DNA of 64,000 nucleotides from Eutrophocola sp049446715 (GTDB lineage: Bacteria > Pseudomonadota > Gammaproteobacteria > Pseudomonadales > Pseudohongiellaceae). Shown here piece after piece: positions 1 to 8,406 of this stretch. Below the pieces are notes generated by a model. That model was not told where the DNA came from, ran no database searches, and saw nothing but the letters and a program-made list of their open reading frames with translations. The translations under genes were made by a program, and so were the position numbers. The stretch is taken from positions 1 to 64,000 of the forward strand of contig JBMTQX010000012.1 in assembly GCA_049446715.1 (NCBI GenBank). Direction: 5' to 3'. Positions within the stretch are counted from its first letter, which is position 1. Each line of letters starts with the position of its first letter.

Positions 1-42
1 CCTGCGGGCTCTCCCGGCCTACGCACTACCGGTCTAATCGTT

Positions 43-76
43 GGTCGTCATAGCCCCGAAGGGGCGTTTGCCGACA
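43..76 (-). repeat. REP hairpin, family A (inverted copy)
   Basis: An imperfect palindrome of the family that reads TGTCGGCAAACG, inner stem, TATGCCGAC. This copy is inverted and its inner stem is CCCC/GGGG around a TTCG loop. It lies between the window start and the aminotransferase stop codon. Confidence 0.6.
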
Positions 77-82
77 TTGGCT

Positions 83-1258
83 TTAATTCTCTGCCAGGTA
101 TTCCATCGCGGCCTGCACCCCGCCTTTCTGGTGCGGCACACCGGCCAGGTTCAGGCCCATCTCCACGCCACTGAGCGTACCCATCAGCATCAGGTCGTTG
201 AAATCGCCGATGTGGCCAATGCGAAATACCGTCCCCTTTACCTTGCCCAGGCCCATACCCAGCGACATGTTGAACTTCTCGAGAATGGCCAGGCGCAGCT
301 TGTCGGCATCGTGCCCTTTCGGCATGAGCACGGCGGTGGTGGAGTTGGAGTATTCATCGGCATTCAGGCACAGGTTTTCCAGGCCCCAGGCATCCACGGC
401 AATGCGCGTGGCTTTGGCCAGACGCTGGTGGCGGGCCAGTACGTTGTCAAAACCTTCTTCATCAAACAGGTTCAGCGCTTCGTCCAGGCCGTAGAGCAGG
501 TTCGTGCCCGGCGTGTAAGGAAAATAGCCGCGGGCATTGTTGGTGAGCATTTCTTCCCAGCGCCAGTAGGAGTGCAGCGCCTTTGAATGCTTTGATGCCT
601 CAATGGCTTTTTCACTGATGGCGTTGAAGCACAAACCAGGCGGCAGCATCAGGCCCTTCTGGGAGGCACTGACCGTGACATCGACCTTCCATTCATCGTG
701 GCGGTAATCGGAACACGCCAGCGAGGACACGGCATCGACCATGAACAGCGCCGGGTGCCTGGCGGCATCGATGGCATCGCGAATATCCTTGATGCGGCTG
801 TTGATACCGGTGGAAGTTTCCGTGTGTACGGCAAGGACAGCCTTGAATTCATGAGTGCTGTCAGCTGCCAGCTTTTCCAGGACCAGCGCCGGATCGATGC
901 CGTGGCGCCAGTCACCGGGGACAAATGTCACGTCCAGACCAAGTTTGACGGCGACGTTTTTCCACAGTGTGGCGAAGTGGCCGGTTTCAAAAGCCAGCAC
1001 CTTGTCACCGGGTGACAGCGTATTCAGCAGCGCCGATTCCCAGCCGCCGGTACCGGATGCCGGGTAGATGATCACTGGAGATACGGTTTTGAACACTGCA
1101 GCCAGTTTTGCCAGTACGCGGTTGGTGAGCGCCGGAAATTCCGGACCGCGATGGTCCACAACCGGTTGCGCCATGGCACGCAAGACGCGGTCAGGGACAT
1201 TGGACGGCCCTGGAATCTGGAGGAAGTGGCGGCCGGCGGAAAAGGTTTTGTCAGTCAT
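83..1258 (-). CDS. Class V aminotransferase, serine/alanine-glyoxylate aminotransferase type
   Basis: A 391-residue fold-type I PLP enzyme of the alanine-glyoxylate/serine-glyoxylate aminotransferase group. It probably moves an amino group from serine or alanine to glyoxylate or another 2-oxo acid in the cytoplasm. The N-terminus carries IPGPSNVPDRV, typical of the family. The PASGTGGWESAL stretch near residues 66-77 fits the cofactor phosphate cradle, D175 in FMVDAVSS fits the pyridine-nitrogen aspartate, and K201 in SASQKGLMLPPG is the expected Schiff-base lysine. Length is normal for the family. The gene stands alone between REP hairpins and next to a minus-strand NIPSNAP gene, so context does not settle the substrate. 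A phosphonate or other specialised transaminase cannot be excluded. Confidence 0.85.
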   Translation of the reverse strand: MTDKTFSAGRHFLQIPGPSNVPDRVLRAMAQPVVDHRGPEFPALTNRVLAKLAAVFKTVSPVIIYPASGTGGWESALLNTLSPGDKVLAFETGHFATLWKNVAVKLGLDVTFVPGDWRHGIDPALVLEKLAADSTHEFKAVLAVHTETSTGINSRIKDIRDAIDAARHPALFMVDAVSSLACSDYRHDEWKVDVTVSASQKGLMLPPGLCFNAISEKAIEASKHSKALHSYWRWEEMLTNNARGYFPYTPGTNLLYGLDEALNLFDEEGFDNVLARHQRLAKATRIAVDAWGLENLCLNADEYSNSTTAVLMPKGHDADKLRLAILEKFNMSLGMGLGKVKGTVFRIGHIGDFNDLMLMGTLSGVEMGLNLAGVPHQKGGVQAAMEYLAEN

Positions 1259-1295
1259 AAATTCTCATCATTTGTTCACAAAGCATGGCGACATC

Positions 1296-1391
1296 GTAGG
1301 TCGGCATGACGCAGGGTTTGTCGACATCATGACCCACAACGCTTTGCCAAAATCGAATGTCGGCAAACGGCGCTTTGCGCCTATGCCGACA
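1296..1391. repeat. Inverted pair of family A REP hairpins (REPIN-like)
   Basis: A degenerate inverted copy (1296-1326) is followed by a well-preserved forward copy (1358-1391). In the forward copy the outer arms GTCGGCA/TGCCGAC and an inner stem GGCGC/GCGCC enclose a TTT loop. The pair fills the gap between the aminotransferase and NIPSNAP genes. Head-to-head doublets like this are the mobile unit of REP elements in other gammaproteobacteria. Confidence 0.65.
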
Positions 1392-1403
1392 CACAGGCTC
1401 CCT

Positions 1404-1895
1404 TTATTTCAGGTGCGAGTAATCGGTATTGCTCATGTAGAACACCTGCGGGGCGTTCAGCGGCACATTGTACTTGGAGCGCAGCGCGGTCCAGTCGGGA
1501 TCGTTGGCAAACTTGGTCCATACATCCGCACGATGCTCGAGATCGCGATAGGCCAGCATCCAGATCAGCGTGTTGGGACGCTGCAGGTCCTGCCACACAC
1601 CGATGACTTCGGCACCATGGCGTTCGAACATGGCGGCCTCGTCCTCACGGAAACGCTGGTGCAGTTCATCGATGCCGCCGTTGAAATCGCCGGTACCAAC
1701 CCGGGCTGGGTCAACGGTGTACATGCGCAGCTCGAAACAGCGCGACGTTGGGGTCACATTCTTCGAGATATCAGTAGCCAGCTGCGTGCTCGGTCCACAG
1801 GCCGGCAGGTCGACGTTGACCTGGGCAGGGGCGGACGTGGAGAAAAGCGTCAGGCCGGTGATCAGGGCGGCCACGGTGAGGAGTGTTTTTTTCAT
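1404..1895 (-). CDS. Exported NIPSNAP-family protein
   Basis: A 163-residue protein with a clear Sec signal peptide: MKKTL, then a hydrophobic run, with likely cleavage after SAPAQ near residue 25. The mature part starts its conserved region at CFELRMYTVDP and ends with the family-like segment RSKYNVPLNAPQVFYM. This matches the NIPSNAP fold, a ferredoxin-like alpha/beta domain. NIPSNAP domains are widespread, but their biochemical role in bacteria is not established, and a periplasmic form is less common than a cytoplasmic one. Two cysteines (in PACGPS and SRCFEL) could form a periplasmic disulfide. It is flanked by REP repeats and is probably monocistronic. Function is not assigned beyond the family. 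Confidence 0.7.
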   Translation of the reverse strand: MKKTLLTVAALITGLTLFSTSAPAQVNVDLPACGPSTQLATDISKNVTPTSRCFELRMYTVDPARVGTGDFNGGIDELHQRFREDEAAMFERHGAEVIGVWQDLQRPNTLIWMLAYRDLEHRADVWTKFANDPDWTALRSKYNVPLNAPQVFYMSNTDYSHLK

Positions 1896-1936
1896 GATGC
1901 GGATTTCCGTTTGTTTTCTGGTTTCAGTTTAAATAT

Positions 1937-1962
1937 TTCGCGGCTGAAGCCGCTCGTACTGG
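1937..1962 (+). repeat. REP element, family B
   Basis: The sequence TTCGCGGCTGAAGCCGCTCG contains the palindrome GCGGCTGAAGCCGC. It is one of six family B copies in the window and resembles the common REP of pseudomonads and xanthomonads. It lies upstream of the NIPSNAP start. Confidence 0.75.
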
Positions 1963-1993
1963 AATAGCGTGATTAGTTTCCTTTGTGCTGCAG

Positions 1994-2071
1994 GCCGGCA
2001 TAGCGAAGCATTTGCCGACATTGTTATTACAAATTGCTTGTCGGCAAACGGCGCCTTGTGCCTATCCCGAC
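1994..2071. repeat. Inverted pair of family A REP hairpins (REPIN-like)
   Basis: An inverted copy at 1994-2020 (inner GC stem, TTC loop) is followed 18 bases later by a forward copy at 2039-2071 (inner stem GGCGC/GTGCC with a G-T pair). It lies in the gap downstream of the sulfatase stop codon. Confidence 0.65.
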
Positions 2072-2084
2072 CTGCGGCAGTTTT

Positions 2085-3713
2085 TCAATTCATAGCGGAT
2101 TTGGTTTCCGCGACTTCCACCAACCGGCAGTAATGCCATGGCTCATCATCCGGTGTCCAGCTGCTTGTCTCATAGGCTTCACAGCTGTCGGGTATGGTCA
2201 GCGGGAACTCCTCCAGCGGGTCTTCCTGCATATTGTAGAACTCGCAGGCTTCCGAATTGACGCTGCCGATGCAGACAATCTTGTGGCTGGCGTTGCGGGC
2301 CCCGAAATGCAGGGTGCCACCGGTCATCAGGTTGGAGGTTTCGGTGAGCAGGTAGCCTTCATTCGGATCACGCACATGCTCGGCCTGACCGCTGAGAATC
2401 GGGACCAGGGAAACCGCATCCAGTGGCAGCATGCCGGTGCCGTCACCGTTGGACACCATGGCGGGAGTGGCCAGACCGGCCAGCGACAGTGAAGTCGGAA
2501 ACAGGTCCGCGGCACTGGCAAACTCTTCACTGAAGCCCGCCGTAATTTGCGGACCACGCACGATCATCGGCACGCGCACGCCGCTTTCATAGGCCGTGCC
2601 TTTGCCGCGACCATCGCGGGTGATGTACATGTTGTCGATGAAATCCAGGTTCGGGCGCTGGTACATGGGCGTGCCGTTGTCGCCGATATAGATGACGATG
2701 GTGTTGTCATCGATTCGGTCCACCGCCTCAATGAGTTTGCCGATCACGGTGTCGAGGCTGTTGGTCATGGCACGCATCTGCACTTCACCCGCACAGGTGC
2801 CGTAATCCTGTGTACCGTAGCTGGCACCGCAGTCTTCGATCTCCGCGCGGGTCTCGGCATTCAGGGTATCGATATTGGGGACAGCCATCTGGGTGGGTGC
2901 CGACGCCCGTGTGGCATGGGAGAGGTTGAACGCCACCCAGGCAAACCAGGGTTTGGTCGGATCAGTGGCTTCATTGTTTTCCATCCACTCAATGGCATCG
3001 GCCACCTTGACGACTGGACCGTACGTGGTCGGTGCGATGCCCGGCAGGGATTTTTCCGGGGGTGTTTCAGTACGCCACTGATCGGCCGGAGTCGTCTCGT
3101 CCTGGATCTCGTAGGCGTAATCCCAGAACGTATTGAGTGCGGCATGCATATTGCCCTTGAACAGGTCGAAGCCGGCTTCCTTGGGTTTCATGCCCGGATA
3201 GCTGACGTCCTGCCCCGGCAGGCCGGCCATGTGCCATTTGCCGAACACTGCGGTTGAATAATTGCCCTGCTCTTTCAGCATTCGCACGAAGGAGGTGTGG
3301 TTCTGTGACAGGGCATCGGCATAGGTGAACACGTGGGTCTGCGAATACAGGCCGGTGAGAATGGAAGCACGTGTGGGTGAGCAGAACGGGTGTGCCCAGA
3401 CATTGTTGAAGACCATGCCCTGCTGCGCCAGGGTATTGAGCACCGGTGTCGAGGCCGGTTTTCCGCTGATGGTGCTGTAATTCGGGTGGTTGAGTCCGTC
3501 AGGACCGTAGTGAGCAACCAGGTTGTCGATCAGGCCGGGCTGCATGCCGGTGGTGACATCCAGACCAACGTCATCCGAGATAATGAGCAGGATGTTGGGC
3601 GCAGGAACAGGCTCGGCAACAATCTCTGCCGGGGCAGCCACTTCGGGCGGCTGTTCGGCAGAACAGGCGGCCAACAGCAGTGCTGGCAGTAATGTGATGA
3701 TGTGGTGACGCAT
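2085..3713 (-). CDS. Lipoprotein sulfatase (alkaline-phosphatase superfamily)
   Basis: A 542-residue type I sulfatase that hydrolyses sulfate esters outside the cytoplasm. A lipobox LLAAC places the lipidated cysteine at residue 17. PNILLIISDDVGLD (D47, D48) supplies metal ligands. FCSPTRAS holds C111-x-P-x-R115, the motif in which cysteine is converted to formylglycine, and GKWHMAG and YIGDNGTP are further sulfatase signatures. The length is ordinary for arylsulfatases. C111 in this motif means an aerobic or SAM-type formylglycine-generating system is needed; none is visible nearby. The substrate cannot be read from the sequence. Carbohydrate sulfatases usually sit in polysaccharide clusters, and this gene does not. 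The mirrored position of the NHL-repeat gene, divergently transcribed, may be coincidental. Confidence 0.88.
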   Translation of the reverse strand: MRHHIITLLPALLLAACSAEQPPEVAAPAEIVAEPVPAPNILLIISDDVGLDVTTGMQPGLIDNLVAHYGPDGLNHPNYSTISGKPASTPVLNTLAQQGMVFNNVWAHPFCSPTRASILTGLYSQTHVFTYADALSQNHTSFVRMLKEQGNYSTAVFGKWHMAGLPGQDVSYPGMKPKEAGFDLFKGNMHAALNTFWDYAYEIQDETTPADQWRTETPPEKSLPGIAPTTYGPVVKVADAIEWMENNEATDPTKPWFAWVAFNLSHATRASAPTQMAVPNIDTLNAETRAEIEDCGASYGTQDYGTCAGEVQMRAMTNSLDTVIGKLIEAVDRIDDNTIVIYIGDNGTPMYQRPNLDFIDNMYITRDGRGKGTAYESGVRVPMIVRGPQITAGFSEEFASAADLFPTSLSLAGLATPAMVSNGDGTGMLPLDAVSLVPILSGQAEHVRDPNEGYLLTETSNLMTGGTLHFGARNASHKIVCIGSVNSEACEFYNMQEDPLEEFPLTIPDSCEAYETSSWTPDDEPWHYCRLVEVAETKSAMN

Positions 3714-3838
3714 GCCGGAATCCCCTTGTTGACCGCTGTTCTAATGACAGGTGACGGACGAGCAGTATATGAACCCTGCCGGTGAGAATCCAGCCGGGGC
3801 TGGTTCGGTTGAAAGTTAAATCGTACAACGTGCAGAGA

Positions 3839-3873
3839 TGTCGGCAAACGGCCTGCGGCCTATGCCGACCTAC
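3839..3873 (+). repeat. REP hairpin, family A
   Basis: The best-formed copy: outer arms GTCGGCA/TGCCGAC and inner stem GGCC/GGCC with a TGC loop, then CTAC. It lies in the intergenic space between the divergent sulfatase and NHL-repeat genes. The rest of that 240-base gap shows no clear gene. Confidence 0.75.
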
Positions 3874-3962
3874 AAGACAATGCCGATCGACAAGACTATG
3901 AAGACCAGCGAGCAGGCCTATATACTGCCTGCATCGTTCAAGTTCCCACAGTGGAGTCGCCC

Positions 3963-4877
3963 ATGTTCCGCCCCCTGCTTACTGCCCTGCTGCTGACCAG
4001 CATGATCCAGGTCACCCTGGCCCAGCCTGAAGATGCGTCCAACCAGAATCCAGAGCAGAACTTTGTGCGTGACGGCACCTGGGCCAACCCGACCGGTAAA
4101 TGGGACGGCAACACGTCCTGGGTCGCTGCAGATGGCAAGGGCCAGGTGTATGTGCTGGTACGCCGCGATCCCCATGTGCGCATCTACGACCGTGACGGCA
4201 ACTTCATCCGCCAGTGGAGCGGCGAACCGGCCACCACCAATCCGCACAGCATCACGGTGGATAACGACGGCAACATCTGGATCACGGAAACCTACAGCCA
4301 CATCGTGCTCAAGTTCAGCCCGGACGGCGACCTGCTGATGACCCTGGGCGAGCGCGACCAGCCCGGTGACAACGACGAGATCGGCCGCTTCAACCAGCCC
4401 AACCATGTCTTCATCCACGACTCGGGTAACGGCGTTGGCGACATTTATGTCTCTGACGGTTACGTGAACTCACGCATCATGCATTTTTCCCCAGACGGGA
4501 AATTCATTCGCATGATCGGGGGCAAAGGCGGGCCGCGCGATGGCGAATTCCAGGCGGTGCACGGTGTCGCCGTGACCGATGACGGCCGCATCATCACCAA
4601 TGACAGTGAAAACTTTCGCGTGAACGTGTTCGACAGGAACGGCCAGTTCCTGGAGAGCTGGCCTTACCGCTCCCGCGGCGGTATCGAGATCGTCAATGAC
4701 AGGATCTACATCAGTGACGTGAACGAAGGAGAAGTGAATATCCTGACGCTGGATGGCGAGCTGATTGATACCGCCTATGCCCCGCGTGCCCATGGTCTCG
4801 GCGTGGATACGGATGGCACGATTTATACCTCGGGCGCATCGCGGATGACGGTGTTCAAGCTGACACCAAAACCCTGA
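3963..4877 (+). CDS. Exported NHL-repeat beta-propeller protein
   Basis: A 304-residue protein with a signal peptide (MFRPLLTALLLTSM, likely cleavage after TLAQ). Repeated blade-like units follow the pattern hydrophobic strand, D-G-N, (I/V)-W-(I/V) or (V)-Y-V, for example DNDGNIWITETYSHIVLKFS and GDIYVSDGYVNSRIMHFSPD. About five to six NHL repeats make a six-bladed propeller resembling peptidyl-alpha-hydroxyglycine lyase folds, but catalytic function is not demonstrated. The start was set at 3963 rather than 3951 because GGAG sits six bases upstream of it and the signal peptide then begins at once. Probably a periplasmic or secreted binding protein. No partner gene is evident. Confidence 0.75.
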   Translation: MFRPLLTALLLTSMIQVTLAQPEDASNQNPEQNFVRDGTWANPTGKWDGNTSWVAADGKGQVYVLVRRDPHVRIYDRDGNFIRQWSGEPATTNPHSITVDNDGNIWITETYSHIVLKFSPDGDLLMTLGERDQPGDNDEIGRFNQPNHVFIHDSGNGVGDIYVSDGYVNSRIMHFSPDGKFIRMIGGKGGPRDGEFQAVHGVAVTDDGRIITNDSENFRVNVFDRNGQFLESWPYRSRGGIEIVNDRIYISDVNEGEVNILTLDGELIDTAYAPRAHGLGVDTDGTIYTSGASRMTVFKLTPKP

Positions 4878-4902
4878 GAGTCAGCGTATAAGTGACCAAT
4901 GA

Positions 4903-5002
4903 TGTCGGCAAACGCTGCGCTATGCCAACCACCAACCCAACGACGACCAACGACATGAATTTCCCGCAGATCGGTATAGGCCCTTAGGGCCGTTTGCCGA
5001 CA
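4903..5002. repeat. Family A REP pair, tail-to-tail
   Basis: A short forward copy (4903-4930, inner stem CG/CG) faces an inverted copy (4966-5002) whose inner stem is GGCCC/GGGCC. They lie between the convergent NHL-repeat and enoyl-CoA hydratase genes and together make up most of this 138-base gap. Confidence 0.65.
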
Positions 5003-5015
5003 ACAGCATGTCGAT

Positions 5016-5846
5016 TTACGAGTCTTTCTTGTACTCGCCCAGACCCGGCTTGTAGGACTTCTCGTCGATGAACTGGCGAATCCCTTCCTTGCGACCCTCG
5101 TTGTCAAAATAGTTGGCCGCTTCCTGCGCACGCACCAGGTAATCCTCGGCGTTGTCGTAGGTCATTTCCTTCACACGGCGGACAGCGTCCTTGGTGCCCT
5201 TCAGGGCCACCGGATTTTTCTTTAGCAGCAGGTTGGCCAGTTCTTCCACGCGAGCGCGCAACTGTGCCAGCGGCACACTTTCATTGACGAGCTTCCAGGC
5301 GGCGGCTGTCTTGCCGTCGATGGCATCACCGGTCAGGGCCAGGTACATGGCATCACGCATGGACAACAGTTCCACGACGACCTTGGTCACGCCGCCACCG
5401 GGCAGGATGCCCCAGTTCACTTCGGACAAGCCAAACTTGGCCTCGTCGGCACAAATAGCCAGGTCACAGGAAAACAGCGGCGCAAATCCGCCGCCAAAAC
5501 ACCAACCGTTGACCATGGCGATAGTCGGCTTCTGGAACCAGCGCAGGCGGCGAAACCAGCCATAGCTTTCGCGCTGGGACTGGCGAATGCTGCCCAGGCC
5601 ACCGGCCTCGGTTTCACGAAAATACTTTTTCAGGTCCATGCCGGCCTGCCAGGCATCGCCTTCACCGGTGAGCACCAGCACGCCGACATCGTCGTTGTAC
5701 TCCAGCTCATCGAGCACTTCCATCATGCGGCGGTTCAGGTCTGGGCTCATGGCATTTTTCTTTGCGGGGCGATTGAAAGAGACCCAGGCAATCCGGTTCT
5801 CGATGGTAAATTTGACGGTATCTTTGGGGTTTTCCTGTTCACTCAT
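5016..5846 (-). CDS. Crotonase-family enzyme, close to p-hydroxycinnamoyl-CoA hydratase-lyase
   Basis: A 276-residue crotonase-fold enzyme. Along its whole length it matches p-hydroxycinnamoyl-CoA hydratase/lyase (HCHL, feruloyl-CoA to vanillin): NAMSPDLNRRM, AGMDLKKYFRE, PTIAMVNGWCFGGGF, CDLAICADEAKFGLSE, LVNESVPLAQLR and the C-terminal SYKPGL. E142 in FGLSEVNWG corresponds to the catalytic glutamate E143 of the Pseudomonas enzyme, and Y75 is conserved. However, by my recollection of that enzyme, its S123 is A122 here and its Y239, which contacts the substrate phenol, is V238. So the acyl-CoA substrate may lack a para-hydroxyl group. No feruloyl-CoA synthetase or vanillin dehydrogenase lies nearby. 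Upstream there is a TAGAAT-like -10 (5929-5934, minus strand) next to an imperfect ATTGT-N2-ACAAT palindrome (5941-5952), a weak operator candidate. Confidence 0.75.
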   Translation of the reverse strand: MSEQENPKDTVKFTIENRIAWVSFNRPAKKNAMSPDLNRRMMEVLDELEYNDDVGVLVLTGEGDAWQAGMDLKKYFRETEAGGLGSIRQSQRESYGWFRRLRWFQKPTIAMVNGWCFGGGFAPLFSCDLAICADEAKFGLSEVNWGILPGGGVTKVVVELLSMRDAMYLALTGDAIDGKTAAAWKLVNESVPLAQLRARVEELANLLLKKNPVALKGTKDAVRRVKEMTYDNAEDYLVRAQEAANYFDNEGRKEGIRQFIDEKSYKPGLGEYKKDS

Positions 5847-6046
5847 GGGGCAGTTCCAGTTCTGTTTTCATGATTGTTGTAGCCCCTGGTTCGCCTAAAG
5901 TTCAGCAGGGGCCGAAAAATGTGGGCGAATTCTAGGGAATATTGTTGACAATTTACAGGCATGCCAGGAGAGATCAGCCTGAAATCGTCGAATAAGGGCT
6001 CCTGCTAACCATACCACCAACCTGACAACGGGGCTCGAGCGGCGGC

Positions 6047-7390
6047 CTACATCAGAGCAAGAATTTCGTCAGTCCTGGCCTGCATCAGCGCAGTATCACC
6101 GCGGGATTCCACGTTCAGGCGGATCACCGGCTCGGTGTTGGACATGCGCAGATTAAAACGCCAGTCGGCAAAACTGACGCTGACACCGTCGGTGTAATCG
6201 ACAGCCAGGGCATCGGCCTGGTAATGGGCCAGCACCTTGTCGATCATGGCCTTGGCATCATCCACCTCGCGGTTGATTTCGCCGCTGGCCGGAAACTGGG
6301 CCATGCATTCTGCCATCAGCTGTGAGAGCGGCTTGCCGGACTCGCACATCAGTTCCAACACCAGCAACCAGGGCACCATGCCGGAATCGCAGTAGTAGAA
6401 GTCACGGAAATAATGGTGCGCACTCATCTCACCGCCATAGACAGCGTCGACTTCACGCATCTTTTCCTTGATGAAGGCATGTCCTGATTTGCATTGAACG
6501 GTTTCACCGCCGTTGGCCTCAACCACGGCCCGGGTATTCCAGATCAGGCGCGGATCATGAATGATCTTGCTGCCCGGCTGCTTTTTCAGAAAGGCTTCAG
6601 CCAGCAAACCGACGATGTAATAACCCTCGATGAAACCGCCTTTTTCATCAAAGAAAAAGCAGCGATCGAAATCACCGTCCCAGGCAATGGCGACATCGGC
6701 GCCCTCTGCCAGCAGTCGGTCCCTGGTGGGCTGGCGATTTTCCGGCAGCAATGGATTGGGAATACCGTTGGGGAAATTACCGTCGGGTTCGTGATACATC
6801 CTGATGAATTCAAACGGCAGGTGTTCCGCCAGCAGATCCACGATCGGACCCGCACCGCCATTGCCGGGATTGCTCAGGACCTTCAGCGGCTTGAGTTTGT
6901 CGATATCAATATAGGACAGCAGGTGGCGGATATAGTCTTTCTTCACATCCACCTGGGTGTTGCTGCCTTTTTTCGGCGCAAGATCAAATTCGTTTTTTTC
7001 CGCCAGCTTGCGGATGTCTTCCAGCCCGGTGTCGCCACTGATGGGCTTTGAATTTTCGCGGACGAATTTGATGCCGTTGTAATCCTTGGGATTATGACTA
7101 GCCGTAACCACGATGCCGCCATCCACGTTCAGGAAGCTGGTGGCGAAGTAGATTTCTTCGGTGCCGCACTGGCCGATGTTCTGCACATCAACACCGGAGT
7201 CGGTAAGACCGCGGGTCAGCGCCGCGCACAGGGATTTGCTGCTCAGGCGGATGTCGAAGCCCACCACCACTTCGCGGGGCTGAATGAATGCCGCGTAGGC
7301 CTGGCCGATACGGTAGGCGATATCCTCATTCAACTGGTCCGGAATGCGACCGCGCACATCATAGGCTTTGAAACAGGTGATTGCCTGCAT
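6047..7390 (-). CDS. Phosphomannomutase/phosphoglucomutase
   Basis: A 447-residue alpha-D-phosphohexomutase of the AlgC/ManB type. It interconverts mannose-6-P/mannose-1-P and glucose-6-P/glucose-1-P for nucleotide-sugar synthesis. TASHNPKDYNG carries the phosphoserine, DGDFDR is the Mg2+-binding loop, GGEMSAHHYF is the sugar-binding loop, and MSNTEPVIRLN is the phosphate-binding loop of domain 4. The start is the ATG at 7390: GAGGAG lies about nine bases upstream and the N-terminus MQAITCFKAYDVRG fits the family; the longer upstream reading has no family similarity. It is downstream of manC and galU on the same strand, but each gap contains a repeat, so a single transcript is not certain. 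Confidence 0.92.
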   Translation of the reverse strand: MQAITCFKAYDVRGRIPDQLNEDIAYRIGQAYAAFIQPREVVVGFDIRLSSKSLCAALTRGLTDSGVDVQNIGQCGTEEIYFATSFLNVDGGIVVTASHNPKDYNGIKFVRENSKPISGDTGLEDIRKLAEKNEFDLAPKKGSNTQVDVKKDYIRHLLSYIDIDKLKPLKVLSNPGNGGAGPIVDLLAEHLPFEFIRMYHEPDGNFPNGIPNPLLPENRQPTRDRLLAEGADVAIAWDGDFDRCFFFDEKGGFIEGYYIVGLLAEAFLKKQPGSKIIHDPRLIWNTRAVVEANGGETVQCKSGHAFIKEKMREVDAVYGGEMSAHHYFRDFYYCDSGMVPWLLVLELMCESGKPLSQLMAECMAQFPASGEINREVDDAKAMIDKVLAHYQADALAVDYTDGVSVSFADWRFNLRMSNTEPVIRLNVESRGDTALMQARTDEILALM

Positions 7391-7449
7391 TCGGGTGTCT
7401 CCTCGATTTTTACCGACCGGGTTTCTCCAGCCCAGCCGGTTTATATAGC

Positions 7450-7481
7450 TGTCGGCAAACGGCCTGCCGCCTATGCCGACC
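7450..7481 (+). repeat. REP hairpin, family A
   Basis: A forward copy: outer arms GTCGGCA/TGCCGAC, inner GGC/GCC around CTGCC. It lies between the phosphomannomutase start and the galU stop codon. Confidence 0.7.
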
Positions 7482-7505
7482 AACCAGCCTCTTCCTGACC
7501 GTCTC

Positions 7506-8342
7506 TCAATACAAATTGTTGTCGAAATAGAATTTCGTGGCTTCCATGAAACCGGGCACCGAACCGCAATCGAAGCGGCGGCCCTTGAACTTGTAGCCCA
7601 GCACACCCTTGCCTTGGGTGGCCTGGGTCAGCAGGGCATCGGTGATTTGCACTTCATTGTTACGGCCCGGCAGGGTCTCTCGGATGATATCGAAGATATC
7701 CGGCGTGAGAATGTAGCGCCCGATAATGGCCAGGTTGGTAGGTGCGTCTTCCGGTGCGGGTTTTTCCACCATGTCGGTGATCCTGATCAGGCCCGGTTCG
7801 ATTTCCTCTCCGGCGATGACGCCGTACTTGTGGGTCTGGTCCCTCGGCACTTCCTCGATGGCCACAATGCTGCACTGGTGCTTTTTATAGAGATCCACCA
7901 TCTGTGACAGCACACCCTGGTCCGGGGAATAGCACAGGTCATCGGCTAGCACGACCGCAAACGGGACGTTGCCAATCAGGGTTTCGCCGGTGAGGATGGC
8001 GTGGCCCAGGCCTTTCATTTCATTCTGACGCGTATAGGAAAAAGTGCACTGGTCGATAATCTTGCGAATCTGGATCAGCAGGTCTTCCTTGTCGGTACCG
8101 GCAATCTGATGCTCCAGTTCGTAGTTGATATCGAAGTGATCAGCCAGCGCACGCTTGCCGCGCCCGGTGATGATACCCATGCCGGTCATGCCCGCTTCCA
8201 TGGCTTCTTCCACCCCCAGCTGGATCAGGGGCTTGTTGACGATCGGCATCATCTCCTTGGGCATGGATTTGGTGGTGGGCAGAAAACGGGTGCCGTAACC
8301 GGCCGCGGGAAACAGGCATTTTTTGATGGGGGAATCGGACAT
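7506..8342 (-). CDS. galU: UTP-glucose-1-phosphate uridylyltransferase
   Basis: A 278-residue nucleotidyltransferase that makes UDP-glucose from UTP and glucose-1-phosphate. The N-terminal KKCLFPAAGYGTRFLP is the nucleotide-binding loop, followed by KSMPKEMMPIVNKPLIQ. VEKPAPEDAPTNLAIIGRY and GLGHAIL are typical GalU segments. The start is taken at 8342 (MSDSPIKK), which has a modest AGAGAA upstream and matches family N-termini; an in-frame ATG fourteen codons earlier looks like untranslated leader. UDP-glucose feeds LPS, glucans and exopolysaccharide. It sits between manC and the phosphohexomutase, forming a nucleotide-sugar supply cluster. Confidence 0.95.
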   Translation of the reverse strand: MSDSPIKKCLFPAAGYGTRFLPTTKSMPKEMMPIVNKPLIQLGVEEAMEAGMTGMGIITGRGKRALADHFDINYELEHQIAGTDKEDLLIQIRKIIDQCTFSYTRQNEMKGLGHAILTGETLIGNVPFAVVLADDLCYSPDQGVLSQMVDLYKKHQCSIVAIEEVPRDQTHKYGVIAGEEIEPGLIRITDMVEKPAPEDAPTNLAIIGRYILTPDIFDIIRETLPGRNNEVQITDALLTQATQGKGVLGYKFKGRRFDCGSVPGFMEATKFYFDNNLY

Positions 8343-8406
8343 GGGTTCTCTTTTTTTGGGATTGGGTCGTGATTCTGGACTCAATAATCATTCCAGTTTT
8401 CCATAA

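Noticed and set aside
43..2071. The repeat-rich first 2 kb as an insertion sequence
   Set aside because: No transposase frame and no target duplication; the hairpins are individually dispersed and match REP behaviour better.
6047..7606. A longer N-terminus for the phosphohexomutase
   Set aside because: The extra 72 residues are not family-like and run into a REP hairpin; ATG 7390 has a good ribosome site.
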